A stretch of 64,000 bases of DNA from Desulfovibrio aminophilus (GTDB lineage Bacteria > Desulfobacterota > Desulfovibrionia > Desulfovibrionales > Desulfovibrionaceae): positions 1 to 64,000 of the forward strand of contig NZ_JAMHGA010000032.1 of the NCBI RefSeq assembly GCF_023660105.1, read 5' to 3'. The notes beneath the pieces are model-generated. The model did no database searches and was not told where the DNA came from. It saw nothing but the letters and a program-made list of their open reading frames with translations. Both the position numbers and the translations under genes were made by a program. Below are positions 37,630-50,160 of the stretch, piece after piece. The stretch's first letter is position 1. Each line of letters opens with the position of its first letter.

Positions 37630-38331
37630 TCAGACGGCCAGGGCCGTGGCGGGCCGCGCGGGCAGGGTGGCGGTTTCCCGCTTCCCGCCGCCGTGGCACA
37701 GCGCGCGGAAGCGTTCGGCGTGGTTCACGAATGCCCGCGCCACATCAGGGTCGAACTGGCTGCCCGAGCAGCGCCCGACTTCGTCCACCACCCTCTCGAA
37801 GGTGCGGGCCGGGCGGTAGGGGCGGTCCTGGAGCATGGCCGACACCGAGTCGGCCAGGGCGATGACCCGGGCCCCGAAGGGGATGGACGCGCCCGCCAGC
37901 CCGGCGGGATAGCCCTTGCCGTCGAAGCGTTCGTGGTGGTGCAGGATCATCTCCACCACCCCGGCCTCGGCCAGGGGCCGCACCGGCCGCACGATCTGCG
38001 CGCCGATGGCCGGGTGGCGGCGCAGCTCGCCCCATTCGGCCACGCTCAGCGGGCCGGTCTTGCGCAGCAGGGCGTCGGAGACGCCGATCTTGCCGATGTC
38101 GTGCAGGTGCCCGGCCAGGTGGATCAGGTCGGCCTGGAGCGGGGCCGCGCCCTGGAGCAGGGCCAGCTCCCGGGCCAGGTCGGCCACCTCGTCGGAATGG
38201 CGCCAAGTGTGGTGGTCCTTGGCGTCGATGGCGTTGCCCAGGGATTCCGCGAACTGGTGCAGGATGAGGGCGATGCAGCCGCAGGACGCGCCGGAAGCGG
38301 GGCGCTGCTCACAGGATGGGGACGGGATCAT
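37630..38331 (-). CDS. HD-GYP-domain phosphodiesterase
   Basis: A 233-residue single-domain protein of the HD-GYP class, which degrades c-di-GMP. Metal ligands are visible: RHSDEV (His), HLHDIGKIG (HD pair), HPAIG, MILHHHERFDGKGYP (His pair plus the GYP motif). The N-terminus has three Cys (one, then CGC). There is no receiver or sensor domain, so control is probably transcriptional. HD-GYP enzymes with known structures use iron-containing sites, which fits the Fur-like operator in its promoter. The start at 38331 follows AGGAGG. Confidence 0.92.
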   Translation of the reverse strand: MIPSPSCEQRPASGASCGCIALILHQFAESLGNAIDAKDHHTWRHSDEVADLARELALLQGAAPLQADLIHLAGHLHDIGKIGVSDALLRKTGPLSVAEWGELRRHPAIGAQIVRPVRPLAEAGVVEMILHHHERFDGKGYPAGLAGASIPFGARVIALADSVSAMLQDRPYRPARTFERVVDEVGRCSGSQFDPDVARAFVNHAERFRALCHGGGKRETATLPARPATALAV

Positions 38332-38378
38332 GAAGAGCCTCCTGGTTTTCGGGACCGCTCGCGGCCGCCGTTGCCCCG

Positions 38379-38407
38379 GTCTTATTGAAAATGATTTTCA
38401 AAGTCAA
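38379..38407 (-). promoter_or_regulatory. Sigma70-type promoter for the HD-GYP gene, with operator in the spacer
   Basis: On the minus strand the -35 is TTGACT (complement of 38402-38407) and the -10 TAAGAC (complement of 38379-38384). The spacer is exactly 17 bp and coincides base for base with the palindrome at 38385-38401. The predicted leader is ~40 nt. Confidence 0.75.
38385..38401 (-). promoter_or_regulatory. Fur-box-like operator
   Basis: TTGAAAATGATTTTCAA is a perfect 8-1-8 inverted repeat. It matches the 7-1-7 Fur consensus (TGATAAT-N-ATTATCA) at 12 of 14 positions. Occupancy would block RNA polymerase between -35 and -10. Identification as Fur rather than another Fur-family repressor is inference. 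Confidence 0.75.
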
Positions 38408-38419
38408 CATGCGAGGGTG

Positions 38420-38446
38420 AAAAAGGCCGCGCGGGGCGGCCTTTTC
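38420..38446 (-). terminator. Intrinsic terminator of the 38454 gene
   Basis: A 10-bp stem AAAAGGCCGC/GCGGCCTTTT with a GCGGG loop, ending in TTTTTC on the minus strand. Confidence 0.85.
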
Positions 38447-38453
38447 CGGGCGG

Positions 38454-38936
38454 TCAGCCCTGGACGGATTCCACGATGGGCCGGTGCTGGCTCAGGTCGT
38501 AGAGCCCCCGCAGGGCCACGGCCAGGCTGTAGTGGGGAATCTTCTCGAAGCGGATGAAGCCGATGTTCTTGCCCTCGGCCAGGGAGCAGAGCGGCGGCAG
38601 ACCGCGCGGCACGGGGAAGGCCAGGAGCGCGGAGTCGATGGCCGCGAGCCTTGAGGCGTAATGCTCTTTGAGGTAGGACACGATCTGGTCCCGCTCCTGG
38701 AGCGTGAAGGCCTCCAGGATGACCTTGCGGCTGCTCTCCGGGTCGGGCGCGCCCTCGATGGCCGGGCCCAGGAGGGCGTTCCAGTCGTAGCCGCCTTCCT
38801 CGGCCGGATCCCAGGCGTGGCGGAAGAGGTGGACCTCCACGTCGCGGCGGCCCTTGAAGCTCTTGATGGTCATGGACAGGGCGTAGGCCCGCTCCACGGG
38901 CGGCGGGGCGGCGGGGGCGGCGAGGCGGATATCCAT
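38454..38936 (-). CDS. Protein of unknown function
   Basis: A 160-residue soluble protein with no recognised motif. After a Pro/Ala-rich N-terminus it has a mixed alpha/beta composition (YALSMTIKSFKGRRDVEVHLF, GKNIGFIRFEKIPHYSLAVAL). Codon usage matches the neighbours, and it has its own ribosome site (GGGAG eight bases before ATG 38936) and terminator. It is divergent from uvrB across a 77-bp gap. A longer reading to 39005 would run into the uvrB promoter. No function is proposed. Confidence 0.75.
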   Translation of the reverse strand: MDIRLAAPAAPPPVERAYALSMTIKSFKGRRDVEVHLFRHAWDPAEEGGYDWNALLGPAIEGAPDPESSRKVILEAFTLQERDQIVSYLKEHYASRLAAIDSALLAFPVPRGLPPLCSLAEGKNIGFIRFEKIPHYSLAVALRGLYDLSQHRPIVESVQG

Positions 38937-39013
38937 GCGGAACTCCCGGTTCAAACGTTGACGGAACCCATGGGTCTGCATACTGATTTTGAGTCCCGGA
39001 GACAAGGGAAGGC

Positions 39014-41023
39014 ATGTCCGAATTTCAACTGGTGAGTGAATTCCGGCCCACGGGCGACCAGCCGGAGGCCATCGAGGCGCTGTGCGGGAACCTGACCGCC
39101 GGTGTGCGCGACCAGGTGCTCCTGGGCGTCACCGGCTCGGGCAAGACCTTCACCATGGCCCAGGTCGTGGCCCGGTTGGGCCGCCCGGCCCTGGTCCTGG
39201 CCCCGAACAAGACCCTGGCCGCCCAGCTCTACAACGAGTTCAAGACCCTCTTCCCGCACAACGCCGTCGAATATTTCGTCAGCTATTACGACTACTACCA
39301 GCCGGAGGCCTATCTCCCGCACACGGACACCTTCATCGAGAAGGACTCCTCCATCAACGACGACATCGACAAGCTGCGCCACGCCGCCACCCACGCCCTG
39401 CTCACCCGGCGCGACGTGCTCATCGTGGCCTCGGTGTCCTGCATCTACGGCCTGGGCTCGCCGGAGTACTACGCCAAGATGATCATTCCGGTGGAGGAGG
39501 GGCAGACCTTCCCCATGGAGTCCCTGCTCTCGCGGCTGGTGGAGGTGCACTACGAGCGCAACGATTACGACTTCCACCGCGGCACTTTCCGGGTGCGCGG
39601 CGACGCCGTGGAGATCATCCCGGCCTACGCCCGCGAGCGGGCCCTGCGTCTGACCTTCTTCGGCGACGAGATCGAGTCCATCCTGGAGACCGACCCGCTC
39701 ACCGGCGCGGTCACGGCCCGGCTCAAGAAGACCGTCATTTACCCGGGCAGCCACTACGTCTCGGACCGGGACAACCTGAACCGGGCCATGGACGCCATCC
39801 GCGAGGAACTGCGCGGGCGTCTGGAGACCTTCCGCCAGGGAAACCGGCTGGTGGAGGCCCAGCGCCTGGAGCAGCGCACCCAGTTCGACCTGGAGACCAT
39901 CGAGGAGCTGGGCTACTGCAACGGCATCGAGAACTACTCCCGCCACCTGGACGGCCGTTCCCAGGGCCAGCCTCCGGCCACGCTGCTGGACTACTTCCCC
40001 AAGGACTTCATCCTCTTCGTGGACGAATCGCACATCACCATCCCCCAGGTGGGCGGGATGTACAACGGCGACATCTCGCGCAAGACCACCCTGGTGGACT
40101 TCGGCTTCCGCCTGCCCTCGGCCCTGGACAACCGGCCGCTCAACTTCGACGAGTTCCTGGCCCGCGTGGGCCAGTCGGTCTACGTCTCGGCCACGCCCGG
40201 TCCCTGGGAGCTGGAGCGGGCCCAGGGCCTGGTGGTGGAGCAGATCATCCGGCCCACGGGCCTGGTGGACCCGGAGGTGGAGCGGCGGCCCACCGAGGGC
40301 CAGATGGACGACATCCTGGGCGAGTGCCGCAAGCGCCAGGCCCGGGACGAGCGCGTGCTCATCACCACCCTGACCAAGCGCATGGCCGAGGACCTCACCG
40401 ACTACCTCAACGACATGGGCGTGACCGCCCGCTACCTGCACTCGGACATCGACACCCTGGAGCGCATGGCCATCATCCAGGCCTTGCGGGCCGGGGAGTT
40501 CCAGGTCCTGGTGGGCATCAACCTCCTGCGCGAGGGCTTGGACATCCCCGAGGTCACCCTGGTGGCCATCCTGGACGCGGACAAGGAGGGCTTCCTGCGC
40601 TCCACCCGCTCCCTGATCCAGACCTTCGGCCGCGCCGCCCGCAACGTGGAGGGCAAGGTCCTGCTCTACGCCGACGCGGAAACGCAATCCATGCGCGCGG
40701 CCCTGGAGGAAACCGCCCGGCGTCGCCTCCGCCAGTTGGAATACAACGAGAAAAACGGTATCACGCCGAAGACCGTGCGCAAGCGGCTGGAGAACGCCCT
40801 GGCCGACATCACCACCCGCGCGGCGGTGTCCGACGGCACGGACCTGGCCGCCGTGGCCGAGGATCTGGCCCGCTACGGCGTGGAGCCCAAGGGCCTGGAG
40901 AAGGAAGTGCGGCGGCTGGAGCGCGAGATGCGCGCGGCGGCCAAGGAATTGGAGTTCGAGCGCGCGGCGGTGTTGCGGGACAAGATCGGGATGCTCAAGG
41001 AACGGCTGCTGCAACTGGGGTAG
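39014..41023 (+). CDS. uvrB: UvrABC system protein B
   Basis: A 669-residue nucleotide-excision-repair helicase. Walker A is [10 protein letters not shown] near residue 40. The beta-hairpin region is [16 protein letters not shown]-type motif II is LFVDESHIT. Helicase motifs V-VI are [15 protein letters not shown] and QTFGRAARN. The C-terminal UVR motif binds UvrC. It loads at lesions with UvrA; uvrA and uvrC are not in the window. Start ATG 39014 after AAGGGAAGGC. Confidence 0.98.
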   Translation: MSEFQLVSEFRPTGDQPEAIEALCGNLTAGVRDQVLLGVTGSGKTFTMAQVVARLGRPALVLAPNKTLAAQLYNEFKTLFPHNAVEYFVSYYDYYQPEAYLPHTDTFIEKDSSINDDIDKLRHAATHALLTRRDVLIVASVSCIYGLGSPEYYAKMIIPVEEGQTFPMESLLSRLVEVHYERNDYDFHRGTFRVRGDAVEIIPAYARERALRLTFFGDEIESILETDPLTGAVTARLKKTVIYPGSHYVSDRDNLNRAMDAIREELRGRLETFRQGNRLVEAQRLEQRTQFDLETIEELGYCNGIENYSRHLDGRSQGQPPATLLDYFPKDFILFVDESHITIPQVGGMYNGDISRKTTLVDFGFRLPSALDNRPLNFDEFLARVGQSVYVSATPGPWELERAQGLVVEQIIRPTGLVDPEVERRPTEGQMDDILGECRKRQARDERVLITTLTKRMAEDLTDYLNDMGVTARYLHSDIDTLERMAIIQALRAGEFQVLVGINLLREGLDIPEVTLVAILDADKEGFLRSTRSLIQTFGRAARNVEGKVLLYADAETQSMRAALEETARRRLRQLEYNEKNGITPKTVRKRLENALADITTRAAVSDGTDLAAVAEDLARYGVEPKGLEKEVRRLEREMRAAAKELEFERAAVLRDKIGMLKERLLQLG

Positions 41024-41026
41024 GGA

Positions 41027-45146
<4,120 letters not shown>

Positions 45147-45182
45147 GGGCTCGCGGGAAAATCGACAGGGACTTGTTGTGGG

Positions 45183-45216
45183 AGGCCCAGGCCCGGCAGG
45201 GGCTTGGGCCTCTTTG
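45183..45216. terminator. Bidirectional intrinsic terminator after dapB
   Basis: A stem of GAGGCCCAGGCCC with GGGGCTTGGGCCTC, followed by TTTGCTT. It lies between convergent dapB and the Hpt gene. Confidence 0.65.
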
Positions 45217-45247
45217 CTTCGGGATTGCCGGGGGGAGAGGGGGCGGA

Positions 45248-45601
45248 TCAGGCTGTCGCCGCGCGGTCCAGATGGCCGCGCATGAAGCCGAAGACCCGGT
45301 CCAGTTCCCGCTCCAGGTCCAGGAGGCAGGCCGGGGCGGTCGTCAGGTCGCCGGACCCGGCGGCCTGCTCCAGGGCCAGACAGTGGCCGCGGAGGATTTC
45401 GGCTCCCAGGGCGGCCGACGCGCCCTTGAGCGAATGCGCCAGGAAGCGCAGGGTTTCGGCGTCCCCGTCCGCCAGGGCCTTGCGCACGGCCTCCAGGCGT
45501 TTTGGCTCCTCCTCCAGAAAGACCGCGAACATGCGGGCCACCAGGGCCGGACGCTTGACGGTCATCTCCTCCATCCAGGCGGTGGTGATGGGTTCGTGCA
45601 C
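45248..45601 (-). CDS. Stand-alone histidine phosphotransfer (Hpt) protein
   Basis: A 117-residue four-helix-bundle Hpt protein. The phosphorylatable His56 lies in LRFLAHSLKGASAALG, the classic HSLKG context. It shuttles phosphate between receiver domains in a multistep phosphorelay. No kinase or response regulator adjoins; the neighbour upstream is rtcB, whose stop is 11 bases before this start. The start is taken at GTG 45601, which follows AGGAAGGAAAC; further upstream in the frame is only rtcB shadow. Confidence 0.85.
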   Translation of the reverse strand: MHEPITTAWMEEMTVKRPALVARMFAVFLEEEPKRLEAVRKALADGDAETLRFLAHSLKGASAALGAEILRGHCLALEQAAGSGDLTTAPACLLDLERELDRVFGFMRGHLDRAATA

Positions 45602-45612
45602 CGTTTCCTTCC

Positions 45613-47034
45613 TCACCCCTTGACGCAGGCCAGCGGCTCCACGCGGACCACGGGCTTCGCCAGCCCGGCCGCCGCCGCGGACGCGATCACGAGATTCACG
45701 TCCTTGTACGCCTCCGGGGCCTCTTCGGCAACGTCCCGGAGGTCTTTGGCGCGAAGAAAAATGCCCTGATGCCGGAGCGACTCGGCAACATCCCGTCCGC
45801 GAAAGCTTTTTCTGGCCTTGGTGCGGCTCATGGCCCGGCCCGCGCCGTGGCAGGCCGAATCCAGGGCGGGGTTCCCGGCGGTTCCCGCCAGGACATAGGA
45901 GCACGTGCCCATGCTGCCGCCCACCAGCACCGGCTGGCCCAGGGCCTTCAGGTCCGGCGGCAGGCCGGGATGGCCCGGGCCGAGGGCCCGCGTGGCTCCC
46001 TTGCGGTGGACGAACAGGGACCGCCGCCGCCCGTCCAGCTCGTGCTCCTCGCGGCGGCAGGTGTTGTGGCAGACGTCGTAGAACAGGTCCAGCCGCGCGC
46101 CGGGCAGCACGCTTTCGAAGACCCGGCGGACCCGGTGGGCGATGACCTGCCGGTTGGCCAGGGCGCAGTTCACACCGCAGGCCATGGCCGCCAGGTACTC
46201 CCGGCCCAGGTCCGAACGCAGCGGCGCGCAGGCCAGTTCCGGGTCGCCGATGGCCAGGCCGTGGCGCGGGGCCTCGGCCAGCATGCGCGGCAGGAAGTCC
46301 TGGCCGATCTGGTGGCCCAGGCCGCGCGAGCCGCAGTGGATGGCGACGAGCACCTGCCCGGGCCGCAGGCCGTAGCCGTCGGCCAGCGCGGGGTCGAAGA
46401 CCTCGGCCACCCGCTGCACCTCGAGATAGTGGTTGCCCGAGCCCAGGGTGCCGATCTGGTCCCGGATGCGGGCCTTGGCCTCGGCCGAGACCGGGCCCGG
46501 GTCGGCCCCCTCCATGCGGCCGCGCTCCTCGCAGCGGCCCAGGTCGGCGGGCGCGCCGAAGCCCTGGCCCACGGCCCAGGAGGCTCCGCCGCGCAGCATC
46601 CGCTCGATTTCGGCCTGGTCCAGGCGCAACGGGCCGCCCTGGCCCACGCCCGAGGGCACGGCCAGGGCCAGGGCGTCGGCCAGGGGCTCCAGCGAGTCCC
46701 GCACGTCCTCGGCGTCCAGGTTGGTGGCCAGGGCCCGCACGCCGCAGGCGATGTCGAAGCCCACGCCCCCCGCCGAGACCACGCCCTCGGCCGGATCGAA
46801 GGCGGCCACGCCGCCGATGGGGAAGCCGTAGCCGGAGTGGGCGTCGGGCATGGCCCAGGCCGCCGCGACGATGCCCGGCAGGGAGGCCACGCCGCGCAGC
46901 TGCCGGGCCACGTCCTCCTCCATGTCGCGGAGCAGGGCGCGCGAGCCGAAGAACACGGCGGGCGCGCGCATGCCCTCCCGAGGAGGGAGCTGCCATTGGT
47001 GGTCCGAAACGCGGACGAGGCGGGAGAGGTCCAT
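45613..47034 (-). CDS. rtcB: RNA-splicing ligase RtcB
   Basis: A 473-residue GTP- and Mn-dependent ligase joining 2',3'-cyclic phosphate and 5'-OH RNA ends. The metal-ligand Cys97 is in GGVGFDIACGVRAL. Histidine ligands are in GSGNHYLEVQ and AIHCGSRGLGHQIG. The guanylated His396 is in SACHGAGRAMSR. Length is normal for bacterial RtcB. It heads a two-gene unit with an Hpt protein. RtcA, archease and an RtcR activator are not in the window, unlike classical rtc operons. Confidence 0.96.
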   Translation of the reverse strand: MDLSRLVRVSDHQWQLPPREGMRAPAVFFGSRALLRDMEEDVARQLRGVASLPGIVAAAWAMPDAHSGYGFPIGGVAAFDPAEGVVSAGGVGFDIACGVRALATNLDAEDVRDSLEPLADALALAVPSGVGQGGPLRLDQAEIERMLRGGASWAVGQGFGAPADLGRCEERGRMEGADPGPVSAEAKARIRDQIGTLGSGNHYLEVQRVAEVFDPALADGYGLRPGQVLVAIHCGSRGLGHQIGQDFLPRMLAEAPRHGLAIGDPELACAPLRSDLGREYLAAMACGVNCALANRQVIAHRVRRVFESVLPGARLDLFYDVCHNTCRREEHELDGRRRSLFVHRKGATRALGPGHPGLPPDLKALGQPVLVGGSMGTCSYVLAGTAGNPALDSACHGAGRAMSRTKARKSFRGRDVAESLRHQGIFLRAKDLRDVAEEAPEAYKDVNLVIASAAAAGLAKPVVRVEPLACVKG

Positions 47035-47065
47035 GGGCGGCCGCCGTTCACGGCCGGAGAGGACC

Positions 47066-47088
47066 GGGGAGCCGCCGGGCGGCTCCCC
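47066..47088 (-). terminator. GC-rich hairpin downstream of the ACT gene
   Basis: Perfect inverted repeat GGGGAGCCG/CGGCTCCCC just after the ACT-gene stop on the minus strand. It lacks a T-tract, so it is a doubtful terminator. Confidence 0.35.
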
Positions 47089-47100
47089 GGGGGGCCGTTT

Positions 47101-47532
47101 CTAGAGGTTGTAGAGCTTGTCCCCGGGCACGATGGGGATGCTGTTCTTCTGGAGCACCTCGATGGCCTGGTCCGTGCGGTCGAAGCGGAAGATGATGATG
47201 GCGTTGCTGCCGCTCTGCTGCACGAAGGCGTACATGTACTCCACGTTGACCTTGGAGTCCCGCAGCATGTCCAGGATGCGGTGCAGGCCGCCGGGGGTGT
47301 CGTCCACCTCCACGGCCACCACGCTGGTGCGGCCCACGGTGAAGCCGTTCTGCTTGAGGATTTCGCGGGCCTTCTCGAAGTCCGAGACGATGAGCCGGAG
47401 GATGCCGAAGTCCGAGGTGTCGGCCAGGGACAGGGCGCGGATGTTGACCTTGGCCTCGGACAGGAGCCGGGTCACCTCGGCCAGGCGTCCGGCCCGGTTT
47501 TCCAGGAAGATGGAGAGTTGATCGACCTTCAT
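47101..47532 (-). CDS. Tandem ACT-domain protein
   Basis: A 143-residue protein made of two ACT domains: ~1-65 (QLSIFLENRAGRLAEVTRLL, VNIRALSLADTSDFGILRLI) and ~70-143 (VVAVEVDDTPGGLHRILDML, VNVEYMYAFVQQ). ACT domains bind amino acids. This small protein commonly accompanies phenylacetate-CoA ligase in anaerobes, as here (39 bp downstream of it), suggesting amino-acid-sensitive control of aryl-acid activation. The start follows GAGGCAACCC. Confidence 0.9.
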   Translation of the reverse strand: MKVDQLSIFLENRAGRLAEVTRLLSEAKVNIRALSLADTSDFGILRLIVSDFEKAREILKQNGFTVGRTSVVAVEVDDTPGGLHRILDMLRDSKVNVEYMYAFVQQSGSNAIIIFRFDRTDQAIEVLQKNSIPIVPGDKLYNL

Positions 47533-47571
47533 GGGTTGCCTCGCTTGCTTGGGGTGTGGGGGCCGTGCCGC

Positions 47572-48891
47572 CTAGGCCTGGGGCTGCTCGGGCTGGTTGC
47601 GCATGTCCACGATGCGTTTGGCCTTGCCCTCGGAGCGCTGGATGGTGCGCGGCTCCACGAGTTTCACCCGGGCCGTGACACCCAGGAATTCCTTGATGTT
47701 TTTTTGTACCTTGGATTCCACCCGTTGTAAATTCTTGATGGCGTCGGAGAACAGGGTTTCGTCCACCTCCACCTGGATTTCCAGGTTGTCCAGGTTGCCG
47801 TCGCGGGTGACGATGAGCTGGTAGTGGGGGGAGAGGCCGTCGGTCTCCAGGAGGATGGTTTCGATCTGCGAGGGGAAGACGTTCACGCCCCGGATGATGA
47901 GCATGTCGTCGCTGCGGCCCTGGACCCGCTTCATGCGCGCCAGGGTGCGGCCGCAGCGGCAGGGGGCGGTGTTCAGGCTGGTCAGGTCGCGGGTGCGGTA
48001 GCGGATCAGCGGGATGGCCTCCTTGGTCAGGGTGGTGATGACCAGCTCGCCGATTTCGCCGTTGGGCAGGTTCTCGCCGGTGACCGGGTCGATGACCTCC
48101 ACCAGGAAGTGGTCCTCCATGAGGTGCAGGCCGTTCTGGGCCTCGGCGCACTCGATGCCCACGCCCGGGCCCATGATCTCGGACAGGCCGTAGATGTCGA
48201 TGGCGGTCAGGCCGAGGGTGGCCTCCAGCTCCTTGCGCATGGTGTCGCTCCAGGGCTCGGCCCCGAAGATGCCGATGCGCAGGGGCAGGCCCTTGAAGTC
48301 GATGCCCATTTCGTGGGCCACCTCGGCCAGGTGCAGGCAGTAGGAGGGGGTGCTGCAGATGACCGTGGCCCCGAAGTCGCGCAGGAGCATGGCCTGGCGG
48401 CGGGTGCCGCCGCCGGACACCGGGATGACCGTGGCGCCCAGCTCCTCGGCGCCGTAGTGCGCGCCCAGGCCGCCGGTGAACAGGCCGTAGCCGTAGGCGT
48501 TGTGCACCAGGTCGTGGCTGGTCACGCCGGCGGCGGCGAAGCAGCGGCCCATGAGCCGGCTCCAGTTGCGGATGTCGCGGCGGGTGTAGCCCACCACCGT
48601 GGCCTTGCCCGTGGTGCCGGAGGAGGAGTGGATGCGCACGATGTTGTCGCGCGACACGGCGAACAGGCCGAAGGGGTAGTGGTTGCGCAGGTCCTGCTTC
48701 TCGGTGAAGGGCAGGAGCCGGATGTCGGCCAGGCTCTTGATGTCGCCGGGCTTGAGGCCGCGCTCCTCGAAGCGTTTGCGGTAGAAGGGCACGTTCTCGT
48801 AAACCCGTTCGGCCAGGGCCTGGAGACGGCGGAGCTGCAGGGCCTCCAGGTCCTCGCGGGGCAGGGTTTCCATGTCCACGTCAAAAATCAT
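47572..48891 (-). CDS. paaK: Phenylacetate-CoA ligase
   Basis: A 439-residue AMP-forming acyl-CoA ligase of the PaaK type. It has the P-loop-like [14 protein letters not shown], the AMP-binding [14 protein letters not shown], and the [10 protein letters not shown] hinge followed by [20 protein letters not shown] in the C-terminal domain. It converts phenylacetate or related aryl acids to CoA thioesters; in anaerobes it pairs with indolepyruvate:ferredoxin oxidoreductase, which is not in the window. ATG 48891 is preferred because AAGGAGGA lies seven bases upstream. Confidence 0.93.
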   Translation of the reverse strand: MIFDVDMETLPREDLEALQLRRLQALAERVYENVPFYRKRFEERGLKPGDIKSLADIRLLPFTEKQDLRNHYPFGLFAVSRDNIVRIHSSSGTTGKATVVGYTRRDIRNWSRLMGRCFAAAGVTSHDLVHNAYGYGLFTGGLGAHYGAEELGATVIPVSGGGTRRQAMLLRDFGATVICSTPSYCLHLAEVAHEMGIDFKGLPLRIGIFGAEPWSDTMRKELEATLGLTAIDIYGLSEIMGPGVGIECAEAQNGLHLMEDHFLVEVIDPVTGENLPNGEIGELVITTLTKEAIPLIRYRTRDLTSLNTAPCRCGRTLARMKRVQGRSDDMLIIRGVNVFPSQIETILLETDGLSPHYQLIVTRDGNLDNLEIQVEVDETLFSDAIKNLQRVESKVQKNIKEFLGVTARVKLVEPRTIQRSEGKAKRIVDMRNQPEQPQA

Positions 48892-49162
48892 GACCACTCC
48901 TCCTTCCTCGCGCCGCTTTCGGCGGCGGTGAAAAAAAGAGCCGCGGAGGTCGCCCGCGGCCCGGTTCGGCAGTGTCGTGCCGCCAATTCCCCGTCACGGG
49001 CCCGTGGGGGTCCTGGGCGTCTTGAGCCGGAAGAAGAATAGGGAATTGCGCCACATTGATGGGTTCTGCCCCAAGACCCCCGCGCCGTCAAGCCCCGCGC
49101 GGCCCGCCGCCGTTGCGGCGGAGCGGGAAAAGAGGTAGTGGGCTCTGCACATCGGAGGCTCC

Positions 49163-49768
49163 ATGAACCTGCGCGAACTCGTGCTTCGGAACCGTTCCGT
49201 GCGCCGTTTTCTCCAGGACCGGCCCGTGGACCTCGCCACGCTCGAGGAACTCGTGGACCTGGCCCGGCACACGGCCTCGGCCGGAAACCTGCAACCCCTG
49301 CGCTACGCCCTCTGCGCCGACCCGGCGGTGAACGCGCGGATCTTCGAATGCCTGGGCTGGGCCGCCTATCTCACGGACTGGCCGGGCCCGGAGGAGGGTG
49401 AACGCCCGGCGGCCTACATCGTGGTCTGCCGGGACGCGGCCGTGGCCGCCAAGGTGGACTGCGACCACGGCATCGCCTCCCAGACCATCCTTCTGGGCGC
49501 GGCGGAGAAGGGCCTTTCCGGCTGCATGCTGGCCTCGGTGAACCGCGACAAGCTGGCGCGGATTCTGGACCTGCCGGAATCCCTGCCGATCCTCCTGGTC
49601 CTGGCCCTGGGCCGGGCCGCCGAGGAGGTGGTCCTCGAGGAGGCCGCCCCCGGCGGGGACATCCGATACCGGCGCGACGCCTCGGGCGCGCATCACGTGC
49701 CCAAGCGCGGGCTTGGCGAAATCATCGTGCGCCGCTATGGTGGCGGAAAGCACACGGAGCATGCATGA
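49163..49768 (+). CDS. Nitroreductase-family FMN oxidoreductase
   Basis: A 201-residue flavoprotein. The N-terminus LRELVLRNRSVRRFLQDRPVDLATL is typical of nitroreductases (FMN phosphate contacts by the Arg residues), as are ARHTASAGNLQPLRYAL and the C-terminal GLGEIIVRRYG. It reduces quinones, nitro compounds or similar with NAD(P)H; the substrate is unknown. The ribosome site is CGGAGG. Its last codons overlap rsfS (ATGA), so it is coupled to that gene. Confidence 0.9.
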   Translation: MNLRELVLRNRSVRRFLQDRPVDLATLEELVDLARHTASAGNLQPLRYALCADPAVNARIFECLGWAAYLTDWPGPEEGERPAAYIVVCRDAAVAAKVDCDHGIASQTILLGAAEKGLSGCMLASVNRDKLARILDLPESLPILLVLALGRAAEEVVLEEAAPGGDIRYRRDASGAHHVPKRGLGEIIVRRYGGGKHTEHA

Positions 49769-50160
49769 CGTCTGAAAGCAAGAAGCTGAAGTACAACGTG
49801 ATCCCCGGCCCGGAAAAGGCCGCCCTGGTGGCCGCCTGGCTGGTGGAGAAGCAGGCCCGCGACGTGCTGGCCCTGGACGTGCGCGGCCTGTCCTCGGTGA
49901 GCGACGCCGTGCTCGTGGCCACGGCCAAGAACCTGCGCCACGGCAAGGCCCTGGCCGACCAGGTGCTGGACCTCTGCGGCGAGCATCGCTTCGAGTACCT
50001 CGGCATGGAGGGCTACCAGGCCGGGGAATGGGTCCTGCTGGACCTGAACGACGTGGTGGTCCACATCTTCCAGGAGGACCAGCGCCGTTTCTACAACATC
50101 GAGGGCATGTGGTCCGAGGCCGCGGAGATCGCCTTCGAGGGCGCGGACGAGGACGCATGA
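49765..50160 (+). CDS. rsfS: Ribosomal silencing factor RsfS
   Basis: A 131-residue protein of the Iojap/RsfS family (ALDVRGLSSVSDAVLVATAKNLRHGKALADQVLD, then GEWVLLDLNDVVVHIFQEDQRRFYNIEGMW). It binds L14 on the 50S subunit and blocks subunit joining during starvation. It overlaps both the nitroreductase gene and gpmI by 4 bp, making a tight translationally coupled set. Confidence 0.96.
   Translation: MTSESKKLKYNVIPGPEKAALVAAWLVEKQARDVLALDVRGLSSVSDAVLVATAKNLRHGKALADQVLDLCGEHRFEYLGMEGYQAGEWVLLDLNDVVVHIFQEDQRRFYNIEGMWSEAAEIAFEGADEDA

Noticed and set aside
38948-38968. GGTTC...GGAACC inverted repeat ahead of uvrB as a LexA-type SOS box
   Set aside because: The arms are only 5 bp with an 11-bp spacer, and I cannot match it to a LexA consensus I trust for this group.
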